Assembly (NCBI GenBank): GCA_023423275.1 | Contig: JAFAFW010000024.1 | Span: 1-39,349, forward strand | Reading direction: 5' to 3' | Origin: Pseudomonadota bacterium | Lineage (GTDB): Bacteria > Pseudomonadota > Alphaproteobacteria > Rhizobiales > Hyphomicrobiaceae | DNA length: 39,349 nucleotides | Shown here: piece by piece, positions 31,073-39,114 of the stretch | Layout: every line of letters begins with the position of its first letter | How positions within the stretch are numbered: position 1 is the first letter of the stretch | The notes under the pieces: generated by a model | Seen by the model: only the letters and a program-made list of their open reading frames with translations | What the model was told of the DNA's origin: nothing | The model's database searches: none | Made by a program: the position numbers and the translations under genes

Positions 31073-32071
31073 ATGATGAAGCGTCGTCTCGGATCCGGTG
31101 GCCCCTTCACTTCCGCCATCGGTCTCGGCTGCTGGAGCTTTGCAGGGAACGCGTGCTACGGCCCCACGACGGAAGCCGAAAGCCATCAGACGCTGGCGCG
31201 TGCGCGTGATCTTGGTGTGGATTTCCTGGACGTCGCCGATGTTTACGGCCATGGCGTCAGCGAGGAGGTGATCGGCAGCTTCATCAAAGCGCACGGCGAT
31301 ACGTTCACGATCGCCACCAAGGGTGGCATCGTCCGTAAGCCGGGTTCCACAGTGCGAACGTTCGACAACAGCCCGGACTATCTGCGCACGGCTCTGGAAA
31401 ATTCTCTGCGCCGTCTCGGCCGCGAGCGCGTCGAACTCTACTATGTCCATCGCCGTGACCAGAACCGGCCGATTGAAGAGGTCGCCGATACGCTCGCTGG
31501 TTTTATCAAGGAAGGAAAGATCGGCGGCTTTGGCTTTTCCGAAATCTCACCGGCATCGCTGCGCCGCGCGCATGCGGTTCATCCCGTGATGGCGGTTCAG
31601 AATGAATATTCGCTGTGGTCGCGCCAGCCGGATCTGGGCTTGATCGAGGCCTGCCGCGATCTTGGCGTGGCTTTCGTGCCGTTCAGCCCGCTCGGCCGAG
31701 GGTTCCTGACTGGAACGGTCACTCGCAACGACGGATTCGGCGCAGGGGATTTCCGGGTTGCCAATCCGCGTTTTCTCGAACCGAATTTCTCGAACAATAA
31801 AAAGGCGCTGGAGCCTTTCCTGGCCCTCGCCCACCAGTATGACGCATCGCCTGGCCAGCTCGCGCTGGCGTGGGTCCTGGCACAGGGCGAGCATCTGCTG
31901 CCCATCCCTGGCACGCGGTCGGCTAAACATATGGAAGAGAATGCAGCCGCCGCTGCAATCAAACTCGACGCCGGTCAGATCGCAGCAATCGAACGTGTCC
32001 TTCCCCGCGGTTTTGCTCACGGGGATCGCTACTCTGAAAACCAGTGGATCGGCGCCGAGCGCTACGGCTGA
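31073..32071 (+). CDS. aldo/keto reductase
   Basis: A 332-aa TIM-barrel NADPH reductase. The catalytic tetrad is visible: D53 and Y58 in FLDVADVYGHG, the lysine in IATKGG and the histidine in YYVHRRD. The C-terminal NADP segment IPGTRSAKHMEENAAAA and the QNEYSLWSR strand are typical. The start could be 31055, 31073 or 31076; I favour 31073 because AAGGA lies ten bases upstream. It is probably co-transcribed with the UxaA/GarD gene, so a sugar-acid or related aldehyde is a plausible substrate. Confidence 0.88.
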   Translation: MMKRRLGSGGPFTSAIGLGCWSFAGNACYGPTTEAESHQTLARARDLGVDFLDVADVYGHGVSEEVIGSFIKAHGDTFTIATKGGIVRKPGSTVRTFDNSPDYLRTALENSLRRLGRERVELYYVHRRDQNRPIEEVADTLAGFIKEGKIGGFGFSEISPASLRRAHAVHPVMAVQNEYSLWSRQPDLGLIEACRDLGVAFVPFSPLGRGFLTGTVTRNDGFGAGDFRVANPRFLEPNFSNNKKALEPFLALAHQYDASPGQLALAWVLAQGEHLLPIPGTRSAKHMEENAAAAAIKLDAGQIAAIERVLPRGFAHGDRYSENQWIGAERYG

Positions 32072-32074
32072 ACG

Positions 32075-32422
32075 TCACGCCGAACGCGGCATATAGAGTA
32101 TAACGAGAGCACCGGCGATGCAGATCAGCGCGCCGGTGATATCCCAGCGATCCGGCGCACGCCCTTCAACAGCCCATAACCACACCAACGAAGCGGCGAT
32201 ATAAATTCCACCGTACACCGCGTAGGCACGGCCCGCGAAAGCGACGTCCACCCTCGTCAGCAGCCATCCGAACAGGATCAGCGACGCAATCCCTGGCAGA
32301 ATCCAGAGTTGTGACGCACCATTGCGCACGATTGCCCAGATCGCGAAGCACCCTGCGATCTCGGCAATCGCGGCGGCGATGTAGATAACCAGCGTCGTCA
32401 ACCGCCCCTCGCTTTCGATCAC
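32075..32422 (-). CDS. ynfA: YnfA family membrane protein (UPF0060)
   Basis: A 115-aa protein with four membrane segments: VIYIAAAIAEIAGCFAIW, LWILPGIASLILFGWLL, AYAVYGGIYIAASLVWLW and ITGALICIAGALVILY. The pattern AEIAGCFA...RAYAVYGGIYIA...D.tG..I is diagnostic of UPF0060. Members are SMR-like and may efflux small compounds. The start GTG 32422 overlaps the stop of the SDR gene (GTGA), implying translational coupling; a TTG about eight codons later is an alternative. Confidence 0.9.
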   Translation of the reverse strand: MIESEGRLTTLVIYIAAAIAEIAGCFAIWAIVRNGASQLWILPGIASLILFGWLLTRVDVAFAGRAYAVYGGIYIAASLVWLWAVEGRAPDRWDITGALICIAGALVILYMPRSA

Positions 32423-33195
32423 CCCAGCATATTCGTATCAGCACAAACCGACAGCGATTGCCCTGAAATCGTGCGTCCACGTGGGCTCGCCGTGAACACC
32501 ACCATGTCAGCAAGCTGCTGCGGGGTCACGTACTCCTTCAACGATGCGAACTGCATCATGTGCGTCTCCTGTTCCTTGAAAGAGACGCCGCGCTGCTGTG
32601 CCTTGGCCTCGATCACGCGGCGGATGCGATCACCCGCCACCAGCCCCGGCAGCAGAGCATTCACCCGGATGCCGAATGATCCAAGCTCGATTGCGATCGT
32701 CTTGGTGAAACCGATCACGCCCCATTTTGCTGCGGCATAGGCCGACCGTAGCGGAAACCCATGCTTTCCCGCCTGCGACGAGACATTCATGATGCTGGCG
32801 TTCTTGCTTTGCTTCAAATGCGAAACAGCCAGCCGCACGCAATTGAACTGGCCGGTGATATCGACAGAAAGGCAACGGTCCCAATCCTCGGGATTGATCT
32901 CTTCGACACGCCCCGTCGGCCCCGCGATCCCGGCATTATTAACCAGACAATCCAGGCCGCCGAGCGCCTTCAAAGCGTCATCGAACAGGGCTGCGACCTG
33001 AGCGCGATCCGCAACGTCACAGACACTCCAGGTCAGCTTCGGATCGCTTGCAGCCAGGGTCTGGAGCGCATTGGGATCGACATCACAAACGTGAACTTTC
33101 GCGCCCTCACGCACGAAAGCACGCGCAATTTCCAGGCCGATCCCACCCGCACCGGCCGTGACCAGCACACGAAGCCCTGCGATCTGCATATCCAT
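32419..33195 (-). CDS. short-chain dehydrogenase/reductase (SDR)
   Basis: A 258-aa classical SDR. Seen: the cofactor motif VTAGAGGIG (variant of TGxxxGIG) near residues 10-18, CDVAD, NNAG, the catalytic Ser in NVSSQAGKHG and YAAAK. The acidic residue after beta-2 (CDVD) suggests NAD. The substrate is unknown. ATG 33195 has AAAGGAA upstream. It overlaps the ynfA start by 4 nt and is divergent from the dehydrogenase/BKACE pair. Confidence 0.9.
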   Translation of the reverse strand: MDMQIAGLRVLVTAGAGGIGLEIARAFVREGAKVHVCDVDPNALQTLAASDPKLTWSVCDVADRAQVAALFDDALKALGGLDCLVNNAGIAGPTGRVEEINPEDWDRCLSVDITGQFNCVRLAVSHLKQSKNASIMNVSSQAGKHGFPLRSAYAAAKWGVIGFTKTIAIELGSFGIRVNALLPGLVAGDRIRRVIEAKAQQRGVSFKEQETHMMQFASLKEYVTPQQLADMVVFTASPRGRTISGQSLSVCADTNMLG

Positions 33196-33314
33196 GACGC
33201 TGTTCCTTTCGTGAACGATTGCCATTTTCATGAGCCGGCCCGGCGGCTAACCTGAATGCCTATCAGGTTTCAGCATACGGCCGGAAGAGCCGACGCAGAG
33301 AGGGAAGGAAGCGC

Positions 33315-34253
33315 ATGCCGAAGATCGCTGTTGTCGGGGCCGGTCTGATCGGTCGCGCGTGGGCGATGGTGTTCGCGCGCGGCGGCTGGGAGGTCACGCT
33401 CTGGGATGGCGTCGATGGTGTCGCCGATCACGCGCGCGAATTGACCGCCGAAGGGCTGGAAGATCTTGCGCGTCACGGCCTTGCCGCGAATCCGAAAGGT
33501 GCAGCGGCTCGCATCGGCGTGGCGAAGAGCCTCGAAGACGCGATCGCCGGGGTTGATCTCGTGCAGGAGAATACGCCCGAGCGCCTCGACATGAAGCGGG
33601 ACATCTTTGCCCGTCTCGATGCCGCCGCCGCGCCAAACACGATTCTCGCATCATCGACGTCGGCTTTGGTCACCTCGCTATATACGGAGAACCTCGCCGG
33701 CCGCAGCCGCTGCCTCGTCGCCCATCCGGTGAACCCGCCGCACCTCGTGCCGATTGTCGAGGTGTGTGGCGCACCCTGGACATCGCCCGACGTCATGCAA
33801 CGCGCGCGCGACATCTATCTCTCTGTCGGCCAGGCGCCTATTCACGTGAAGAAAGAGGTCGACGGATTTGTCCTCAATCGCCTGCAGACGGCGCTGCTGG
33901 CGGAGTCTTTCCGTTTGGTCGAGGAAGGCGTCGTCACGCCACAGGATCTTGATGAAACGATCCGCAATGGCCTCGGCCTGCGCTGGTCTTTCATGGGTCC
34001 GTTCGAGACAATCGAGCTCAACGCCCCCGGCGGAATCAACGACTATTGCGCCCGCTACGGTCCGTTTTTCCGTCGCATCGCGGCAGACCAGCCAAAGGCC
34101 GAGGTTTGGGACAACGGCAAAACCGCCGCAGTCAGCGAATCCTGGGGTCCGACGCTTTCGCCTGAAACGCATGCAGCCAAAACCCGCTGGCGTGACGAGC
34201 AGCTTGCCGCGCTCGCCGCGCATAAGCGCGCAATCAAACCGTTTTCCGCCTGA
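33315..34253 (+). CDS. 3-hydroxyacyl-CoA dehydrogenase-like enzyme (carnitine/gulonate dehydrogenase type)
   Basis: A 312-aa NAD-dependent beta-hydroxyacid dehydrogenase. The Rossmann motif VVGAGLIGRAWAMVFARGG starts at residue 5; VQENTPERLDMKRDIFARLD, SSTSALVTS, HPVNPPHLVPIVEV and a C-terminal domain with GFVLNRLQTALLAE and GLGLRWSFMGPFETIELNAPGG follow. This C-terminal type is typical of L-carnitine 3-dehydrogenase and gulonate 3-dehydrogenase rather than fatty-acid enzymes. It lies 11 nt before a BKACE gene, the partner expected for carnitine breakdown. The thioesterase domain fused to some carnitine dehydrogenases is absent. Confidence 0.85.
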   Translation: MPKIAVVGAGLIGRAWAMVFARGGWEVTLWDGVDGVADHARELTAEGLEDLARHGLAANPKGAAARIGVAKSLEDAIAGVDLVQENTPERLDMKRDIFARLDAAAAPNTILASSTSALVTSLYTENLAGRSRCLVAHPVNPPHLVPIVEVCGAPWTSPDVMQRARDIYLSVGQAPIHVKKEVDGFVLNRLQTALLAESFRLVEEGVVTPQDLDETIRNGLGLRWSFMGPFETIELNAPGGINDYCARYGPFFRRIAADQPKAEVWDNGKTAAVSESWGPTLSPETHAAKTRWRDEQLAALAAHKRAIKPFSA

Positions 34254-34264
34254 GAGGACCGTCC

Positions 34265-35200
34265 ATGGCCAAGGTTCCACGCAAAGTCATCATCACCTGT
34301 GCCGTCACTGGCTCGATTCACACGCCGTCGATGTCGCCGCACCTGCCGATCACGCCTGAGGAAATCGCCGATGCGGCCATCGGAGCCGCGGAAGCCGGTG
34401 CGGCGGTCGTACATCTGCATGCCCGCGATCCGAAAACCGGCAAACCGGATCAGAGTGTCGAGGCGTTCGCTCCGTTTTTGAAAGTCATCAAGCAGCGCTC
34501 CAATTGTGTCGTGAACATCACCACCGGCGGCGCGATGACCATGACCGTCGAGGAACGCGTGCGCCCGGCAGCCACGTTCAAACCGGAGATCGCCTCGCTC
34601 AATATGGGCACCATGAACTTCGGCCTTTATCCGATGCTGGCGCGGACCAAGGATTTCAAGTTCGATTGGGAGCGGCCCTACCTCGAGGGCTCGCGCAGCG
34701 GGTTCTTCAAGAACACGTTCGCCGATATTGAATACATTCTCACCACCTGCGCCAACAATGGCACCCGCTTCGAGATCGAGTGCTACGATATCGGCCATCT
34801 GTATACGCTCGCCCACTTCGTCGATCGGAAGATCGTCAAGCCGCCGCTGTTCGTGCAAAGCGTGTTCGGTATTCTCGGTGGCATCGGTCCGCATGCCGAG
34901 GATGTTGCGCATATGAAGCGCACCGCCGACCGTCTGTTCGGCAATGATTATCACTGGAGCGTTCTTGGCGCCGGCTCAAATCAGCTTCGCATCGCGGCGA
35001 TGGCCGCGGCGATGGGCGGAAACGTCCGGGTTGGCCTGGAGGACTCTCTTTGGGCCGGCCCCGGCAAGCTGGCTGAAACGAATGCGCAACAGGTGCGCCT
35101 TGTCCGCCAGATCATCGAAGGGCTTGGCCTGGACGTGGCGACGCCTGACGAAACGCGCCAGACTCTGGAGCTCAAGGGCGGCGATCAAGTCGGCTTTTAG
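34265..35200 (+). CDS. beta-keto acid cleavage enzyme (BKACE, DUF849)
   Basis: A 311-aa zinc-dependent TIM-barrel enzyme that condenses a beta-keto acid with acetyl-CoA, giving acetoacetate and a new acyl-CoA. Metal and substrate motifs are visible: ITCAVTGSIHTPSMS, VVHLHARDPKTGKP (His-x-His), VNITTGG, SLNMGTMNF, FEIECYDIGHLY and RVGLEDSLW. The preceding dehydrogenase suggests dehydrocarnitine as substrate, but BKACE families accept several keto acids. ATG 34265 has GAGAGGA six bases upstream; the gene is tightly linked to the dehydrogenase. The acetoacetate formed could be used by the synthetase at 9105. Confidence 0.9.
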   Translation: MAKVPRKVIITCAVTGSIHTPSMSPHLPITPEEIADAAIGAAEAGAAVVHLHARDPKTGKPDQSVEAFAPFLKVIKQRSNCVVNITTGGAMTMTVEERVRPAATFKPEIASLNMGTMNFGLYPMLARTKDFKFDWERPYLEGSRSGFFKNTFADIEYILTTCANNGTRFEIECYDIGHLYTLAHFVDRKIVKPPLFVQSVFGILGGIGPHAEDVAHMKRTADRLFGNDYHWSVLGAGSNQLRIAAMAAAMGGNVRVGLEDSLWAGPGKLAETNAQQVRLVRQIIEGLGLDVATPDETRQTLELKGGDQVGF

Positions 35201-35218
35201 CCATGGAGCAAGCCGGCG

Positions 35219-36337
35219 TCAGTTCAGCGTTTCGAACAAGCGACGCTGCAGCTGCATGCGCGGGACCAACGACGACACGAGAAGGTGCTCCTCCAACGTG
35301 TGGGCACCATTCCCGTCTACGCCCAGGCCATCGAGGGTCGGTACCGATTGCGCTGTAAAATTGGCGTCGCTGCCGCCACCCGTATAGGTGTCCGGAAGCT
35401 CAAAGCCAAGCTCAGCGGCCAACCCGCGAGCGTGCTCGTAAAGCTGCTCGACACCGTTGTTCTTCTCGAATGGTGGCCGGTTGAGGCCACCCGAGATCTT
35501 GATTCTCGTATCCGGATTGTGCGGCGTCAAAGCGTGCAGCCGGGCGATGATCTCGTCGGCATCGGCAGTGGACGCCACCCGCACATCGATGCTTGCCTCG
35601 CAATGAGCCGGAATTACGTTGGCTGCCGTGCCGCCATGGATCATGCCGATGTTGACTGTGATGCCCCGTGCATAATCCGTCATGCCTTCGATCGCGTGGA
35701 TCTGATGCGCCATCTCGACGATCGCGCTGCGCCCATCGGCGTGCCGCGAACCCGAATGCGCCGGCCGTCCCTCGATTTCGATGACGAACCGGGCAACACC
35801 CTTGCGCGCCGTGACGATCTTGCCGCCATCGCGGGCCGGCTCGGTGACGAGCACGAATTTCGCGTTGCGGGCGTGCTTCTCAATCAACGTACGTGATTGC
35901 GGGCTGCCGATTTCCTCATCGGATGTGTAGAGAAAACGGATCGGCAGCGGCGTCGTCTTTCCCGCCTCGACAATCGACCGGTAGGCCGCATACGCCAGAT
36001 AGGCGCCCCCCTTCATGTCGTAAATTCCGGGGCCATACGCGCGATCCCCTTCGACGCGAAACGGGAGCTGCTCGAGCGTCCCCTTCGGATGCACTGTATC
36101 GAGATGACAGAGCACCAGGACGCCTGCTGCATCGCCACCCCAGGGAGATGAAATCGAAAGATGATCGGCCGTGTCGCCCGCGCCCGGCAGACGCTCGACG
36201 TGCGCGCCCGCCTGCCGGAAGCCGGTTGCCGCGCGATCCATCATCCGGTTGACGCCCGTTGTGTCCGCCGTCTGGCTTTCGATCTCGACCCATGTCGAAA
36301 TTCCCGACAACAGCATTTCGGCATTCGGACCTGTCAT
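35219..36337 (-). CDS. M20 family metallopeptidase (glutamate carboxypeptidase-like)
   Basis: A 372-aa di-zinc hydrolase of the CPG2/ArgE group. Zinc and catalytic residues are visible: HLDTV, the GPGIYDMKGG bridging Asp, SDEEIG and a late GAHTLEEH. The dimerisation lid domain carries GRPAHSGSRHADGRSAI, and TYTGGGSDANF is typical of CPG2 relatives. No signal peptide is seen, so it is probably cytoplasmic. It probably removes an amino acid or acyl group from a small amide or peptide. It lies 12 nt after the YbdK-type gene and is convergent with the BKACE gene. Confidence 0.88.
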   Translation of the reverse strand: MTGPNAEMLLSGISTWVEIESQTADTTGVNRMMDRAATGFRQAGAHVERLPGAGDTADHLSISSPWGGDAAGVLVLCHLDTVHPKGTLEQLPFRVEGDRAYGPGIYDMKGGAYLAYAAYRSIVEAGKTTPLPIRFLYTSDEEIGSPQSRTLIEKHARNAKFVLVTEPARDGGKIVTARKGVARFVIEIEGRPAHSGSRHADGRSAIVEMAHQIHAIEGMTDYARGITVNIGMIHGGTAANVIPAHCEASIDVRVASTADADEIIARLHALTPHNPDTRIKISGGLNRPPFEKNNGVEQLYEHARGLAAELGFELPDTYTGGGSDANFTAQSVPTLDGLGVDGNGAHTLEEHLLVSSLVPRMQLQRRLFETLN

Positions 36338-36349
36338 GACTTTCCTTTC

Positions 36350-37585
36350 CTACGCGACGTCAGCGCGCGCGCGGGCGTGCTCGCCCCAGATCGGAGACCC
36401 CGCTTCGAATTCCGCGATGTTGTGCGCGACGACCTCTCGGAGTGACCCTTTTCTCACTGCCACGTCACGCTGGCGCATCGAACTGTTTCCGCGCGTCAAT
36501 ATTTGCTGCAGCGTCTCGAAGTAGGGCTCGTATCCGAGCGCGGAAATGCTGGATGATATGCGCTCGCACCACGCCACGATATCATCGCGCAGAGGCCTGA
36601 CGTCGCCATCCAGATTGGTGATCAGCTTCGCATCGAGCCCGGATCTCATCGCTCGCCACTTGTTTTCCCTGGCCAGCCAGCGCGGAGGGGGCGGCACTTG
36701 GTCGAGCCAGCTTTCATGCGCGCGAAACCAATGCGCCAGCGCATGGATATACGCAACAGTGGCCAGCGTTTCCGACATGGTCGCCAAGCCGTCGCAAATG
36801 CGAATCTCCAGTGTGCCGATTTTCGGGCTGGGCCTGAGATCCCACCACAGATCCTTGAGGGATTGAATGGCGTCGCAGGCTTTGAGAGTTTGGCAGAGAG
36901 TCTCGAACTCACGCCAAGACTCGACCATGTATGGCTGGCCTGCCGTGGGCAGGGCTTCGTAGGTCGTCGGTCGACAGGATGCGAGCCCGGTGTCCTCTCC
37001 CTGCCAGAACGGCGAGCTTGCCGAGAGTGCGAGCAGATGCGGCAGGACGTGCAGAAAGAAATTGTTGAACCGAATGCACTCGTCGCCGCTCCTCATGCCG
37101 AGATGAACGTGCATGCCGAAGACGGTCATGCGCCGCGTGAGCCATTGATTGCGATCGATGAGTTCATGGTAGCGGGGCGTTGGCGTGATGATGCAATCCG
37201 CGTAGCGCGCGAAAGGATGGCAACCGGTCGTCGACAGGAGAACGCCAGCGTCTCTTGTTATTGCCTGAAGGCGACCGACGGTCTGCGAGAGGTCATCTCT
37301 GACGGCGTGAACGTCAGCGCATTTCGCCGAATTGATCTCAACCGTGCTCAGATAAAATTCTTCGGTCAACCCGGGGAGATCGGCGGCCCGCCGCAAGATA
37401 TCCGGGGCGCGCGGTGCGAGATTCAATGTTGCGGGATCGATGAGCTGCAGCTCGATTTCGACCCCCAGGGTCAGATCTCCGTTCGTCTGAAAATCGATCC
37501 TCTCCCGGTCATGGCCTGAGTCCGGGTTCAGAGGAAGACGCTCCAGAATAACCCCGAGGGGAGCCGTGCGGCGCGGTCCAACCAT
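36350..37585 (-). CDS. YbdK-type carboxylate-amine ligase (glutamate-cysteine ligase family 2)
   Basis: A 411-aa ATP-dependent ligase of the GCS2 family. Seen: LTLGVEIELQLID (ATP/Mg region, near residue 40), VEINSAK, TGCHPFARYAD, GMHVHLGM, FWQGEDTGLASCR and RPSPKIGTLEIRICDG. Members join a carboxylate to an amine; YbdK of E. coli has weak glutamate-cysteine ligase activity. The N-terminal ~35 residues are longer than usual and the ATG at 37585 lacks a close ribosome binding site (GAGG about 11 nt away). It is probably in one operon with the M20 hydrolase, so ligase and hydrolase may act on related amides. Confidence 0.87.
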   Translation of the reverse strand: MVGPRRTAPLGVILERLPLNPDSGHDRERIDFQTNGDLTLGVEIELQLIDPATLNLAPRAPDILRRAADLPGLTEEFYLSTVEINSAKCADVHAVRDDLSQTVGRLQAITRDAGVLLSTTGCHPFARYADCIITPTPRYHELIDRNQWLTRRMTVFGMHVHLGMRSGDECIRFNNFFLHVLPHLLALSASSPFWQGEDTGLASCRPTTYEALPTAGQPYMVESWREFETLCQTLKACDAIQSLKDLWWDLRPSPKIGTLEIRICDGLATMSETLATVAYIHALAHWFRAHESWLDQVPPPPRWLARENKWRAMRSGLDAKLITNLDGDVRPLRDDIVAWCERISSSISALGYEPYFETLQQILTRGNSSMRQRDVAVRKGSLREVVAHNIAEFEAGSPIWGEHARARADVA

Positions 37586-37674
37586 GATGCAACTGACCTC
37601 ATGTGCGAAACCGAAGATTATCAGACAACTGCGTCATAAGTAGGCTGCAGGATCTTATCCGCTTCTCTCTCCCA

Positions 37675-38607
37675 TCAGGATGAAACGATCTTCCGGGGCC
37701 GAGGTTCACTGCGCCGCGCCAGCCGTGATTCGCGCCACGTAATGAACAGCGTCGAGCCGACGATCAGGAGCGCACCGATCCATGTCGAGATCGCGGGGAT
37801 CTCTGCAAACAAGAAATATCCCCACATCACCATCCAAAGCAGGCGCACATAGTCCGCCGGCATTGATATGCTGGCATCGGCGATCCTAAGTGCCTGGATG
37901 TAGGCATAATTTCCGACTGCCGCCAACGCGCCCATCGCAGCCAGGATGAGCAACGCCCGGCCGCTTGGCCAAACCCAGAACGGCAGGCTGCCCAAGAGAG
38001 CGAATGGCGCGATCATCAAGGGCTGATAGAACGTGATCGTCAGCGAACTGTCGTAAGCCGTCAGGCGCTTTGCCATTAGCAACGAAGTTGCCCACAAGAC
38101 ACTGGAGCCAAGTGCGGCCGCAGCACCGATCGACAACAACCCCGAACCAGGCTTGAGGACGATGATGGTCCCGATGAGGCCGATAATGACGGCCGACCAG
38201 CGCCGAATGCCGACCGCTTCTCCAAACAGCAGCCCGGCGCCGAGCGTGACGAAAATTGCAGTGGTGAAGCTGAGCGTTCCGGCATCTGCTAACGGCAAGA
38301 CGCTGAGCGAATAATACCACGCCGTCATCGAGCAGACGCCGATCATGCCGCGGATCGCCTGCAGATCAAATCGATTGCTCCGCCACGCCACACGTCCCTT
38401 GCGCAGCAAAAACGGCAACGTGATCAAAATCGTGAAGACAGAGCGAAGCAGGACGATCTCGATCGTCGGCAGTTCCGGACTTACAAATCGTACACAGACG
38501 TGCAGGCATGAGGAGACCACGCCCGCGGCCAGCATCAGAAGGACAGCCGAAATCACTTCGGAGCGATCACCCAACGGGCGGGTGCGATCAACGATTGTCC
38601 AGCGCAT
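37675..38607 (-). CDS. EamA/DMT-family transporter
   Basis: A 310-aa inner-membrane protein with ten predicted segments in two EamA repeats; the first begins ISAVLLMLAAGVVSSCLH and the second near LSIGAAAALGSSVLWATSLLMAKR. Typical EamA elements are LRSVFTILITLPFLL, LPLADAGTLSFTTAIFVTLGAGLLFGE and ADYVRLLWMVMWGYFLFAEIP. These transporters export metabolites or amino acids; the substrate is unknown. ATG 38607 has GAGGGGA upstream; the frame stays open through the rrn terminator, which is not coding. It lies downstream of the rrn operon on the same strand. Confidence 0.9.
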   Translation of the reverse strand: MRWTIVDRTRPLGDRSEVISAVLLMLAAGVVSSCLHVCVRFVSPELPTIEIVLLRSVFTILITLPFLLRKGRVAWRSNRFDLQAIRGMIGVCSMTAWYYSLSVLPLADAGTLSFTTAIFVTLGAGLLFGEAVGIRRWSAVIIGLIGTIIVLKPGSGLLSIGAAAALGSSVLWATSLLMAKRLTAYDSSLTITFYQPLMIAPFALLGSLPFWVWPSGRALLILAAMGALAAVGNYAYIQALRIADASISMPADYVRLLWMVMWGYFLFAEIPAISTWIGALLIVGSTLFITWRESRLARRSEPRPRKIVSS

Positions 38608-38790
38608 GGGCCCGTCCCCTCGAAATACCCAAACAGGAGAACCCTTTTTCCGACCAAAGACCATAGGAAATGCGCAGGACAGCGCGCGCGGACGGATCAA
38701 GCGAGGGGAAGCGAAAACCGTCGATGGCTGTCCGCGACCAATCGTGCGCAGACAGCGTCTGTTGCACAGCAGTGAGGCCGCGCGAAAACG

Positions 38791-38824
38791 AAAAAGCCCG
38801 CCGCTGAGACAGCGGCGGGCTTTT
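38791..38824 (-). terminator. intrinsic terminator of the rrn operon
   Basis: A perfect stem AAAAGCCCGCCGCT / AGCGGCGGGCTTTT with a GAGAC loop, followed on the minus strand by a T-run, 53 nt past the 3' end of 5S rRNA. No tRNA lies between 5S and this terminator. Confidence 0.9.
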
Positions 38825-38876
38825 CGAAATGTGCGAAGAGGAGATTTAAATGCTCTCTTGATCACCCTTTGGCAGA

Positions 38877-38990
38877 CCTGGCAACGACCTACTCTCCCGC
38901 GTCTTGAGACGAAGTACCATCGGCGCAGGGGCGTTTCACGGCCGAGTTCGGAATGGGATCGGGTGCAGCCACCCCGCCATAATCACCAGG
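38877..38990 (-). rRNA. rrf: 5S ribosomal RNA
   Basis: The minus strand begins CCTGGTGATTATGGCGGGG, contains CACCCGATCCCATTCCGAAC (helix III/loop region) and ends GTCGTTGCCAGG, pairing with the start. The ends are estimated within about 3 nt. Confidence 0.95.
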
Positions 38991-39114
38991 TCGGCGAAAG
39001 GGTGAAAAAGAGATGACTTCTGGTCTGGTCATGCTGACCTGCACGACCTTCGGCATTTGGATGATGGCAAAAACCACCGCCCGCATGCCCAAGGTGAGCA
39101 TTGCTTAATGAGAG

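Noticed and set aside
38608..38865. N-terminal extension of the EamA transporter through the rrn terminator
   Set aside because: Basic, non-coding-like sequence containing a clear terminator; ATG 38607 has a good ribosome binding site.
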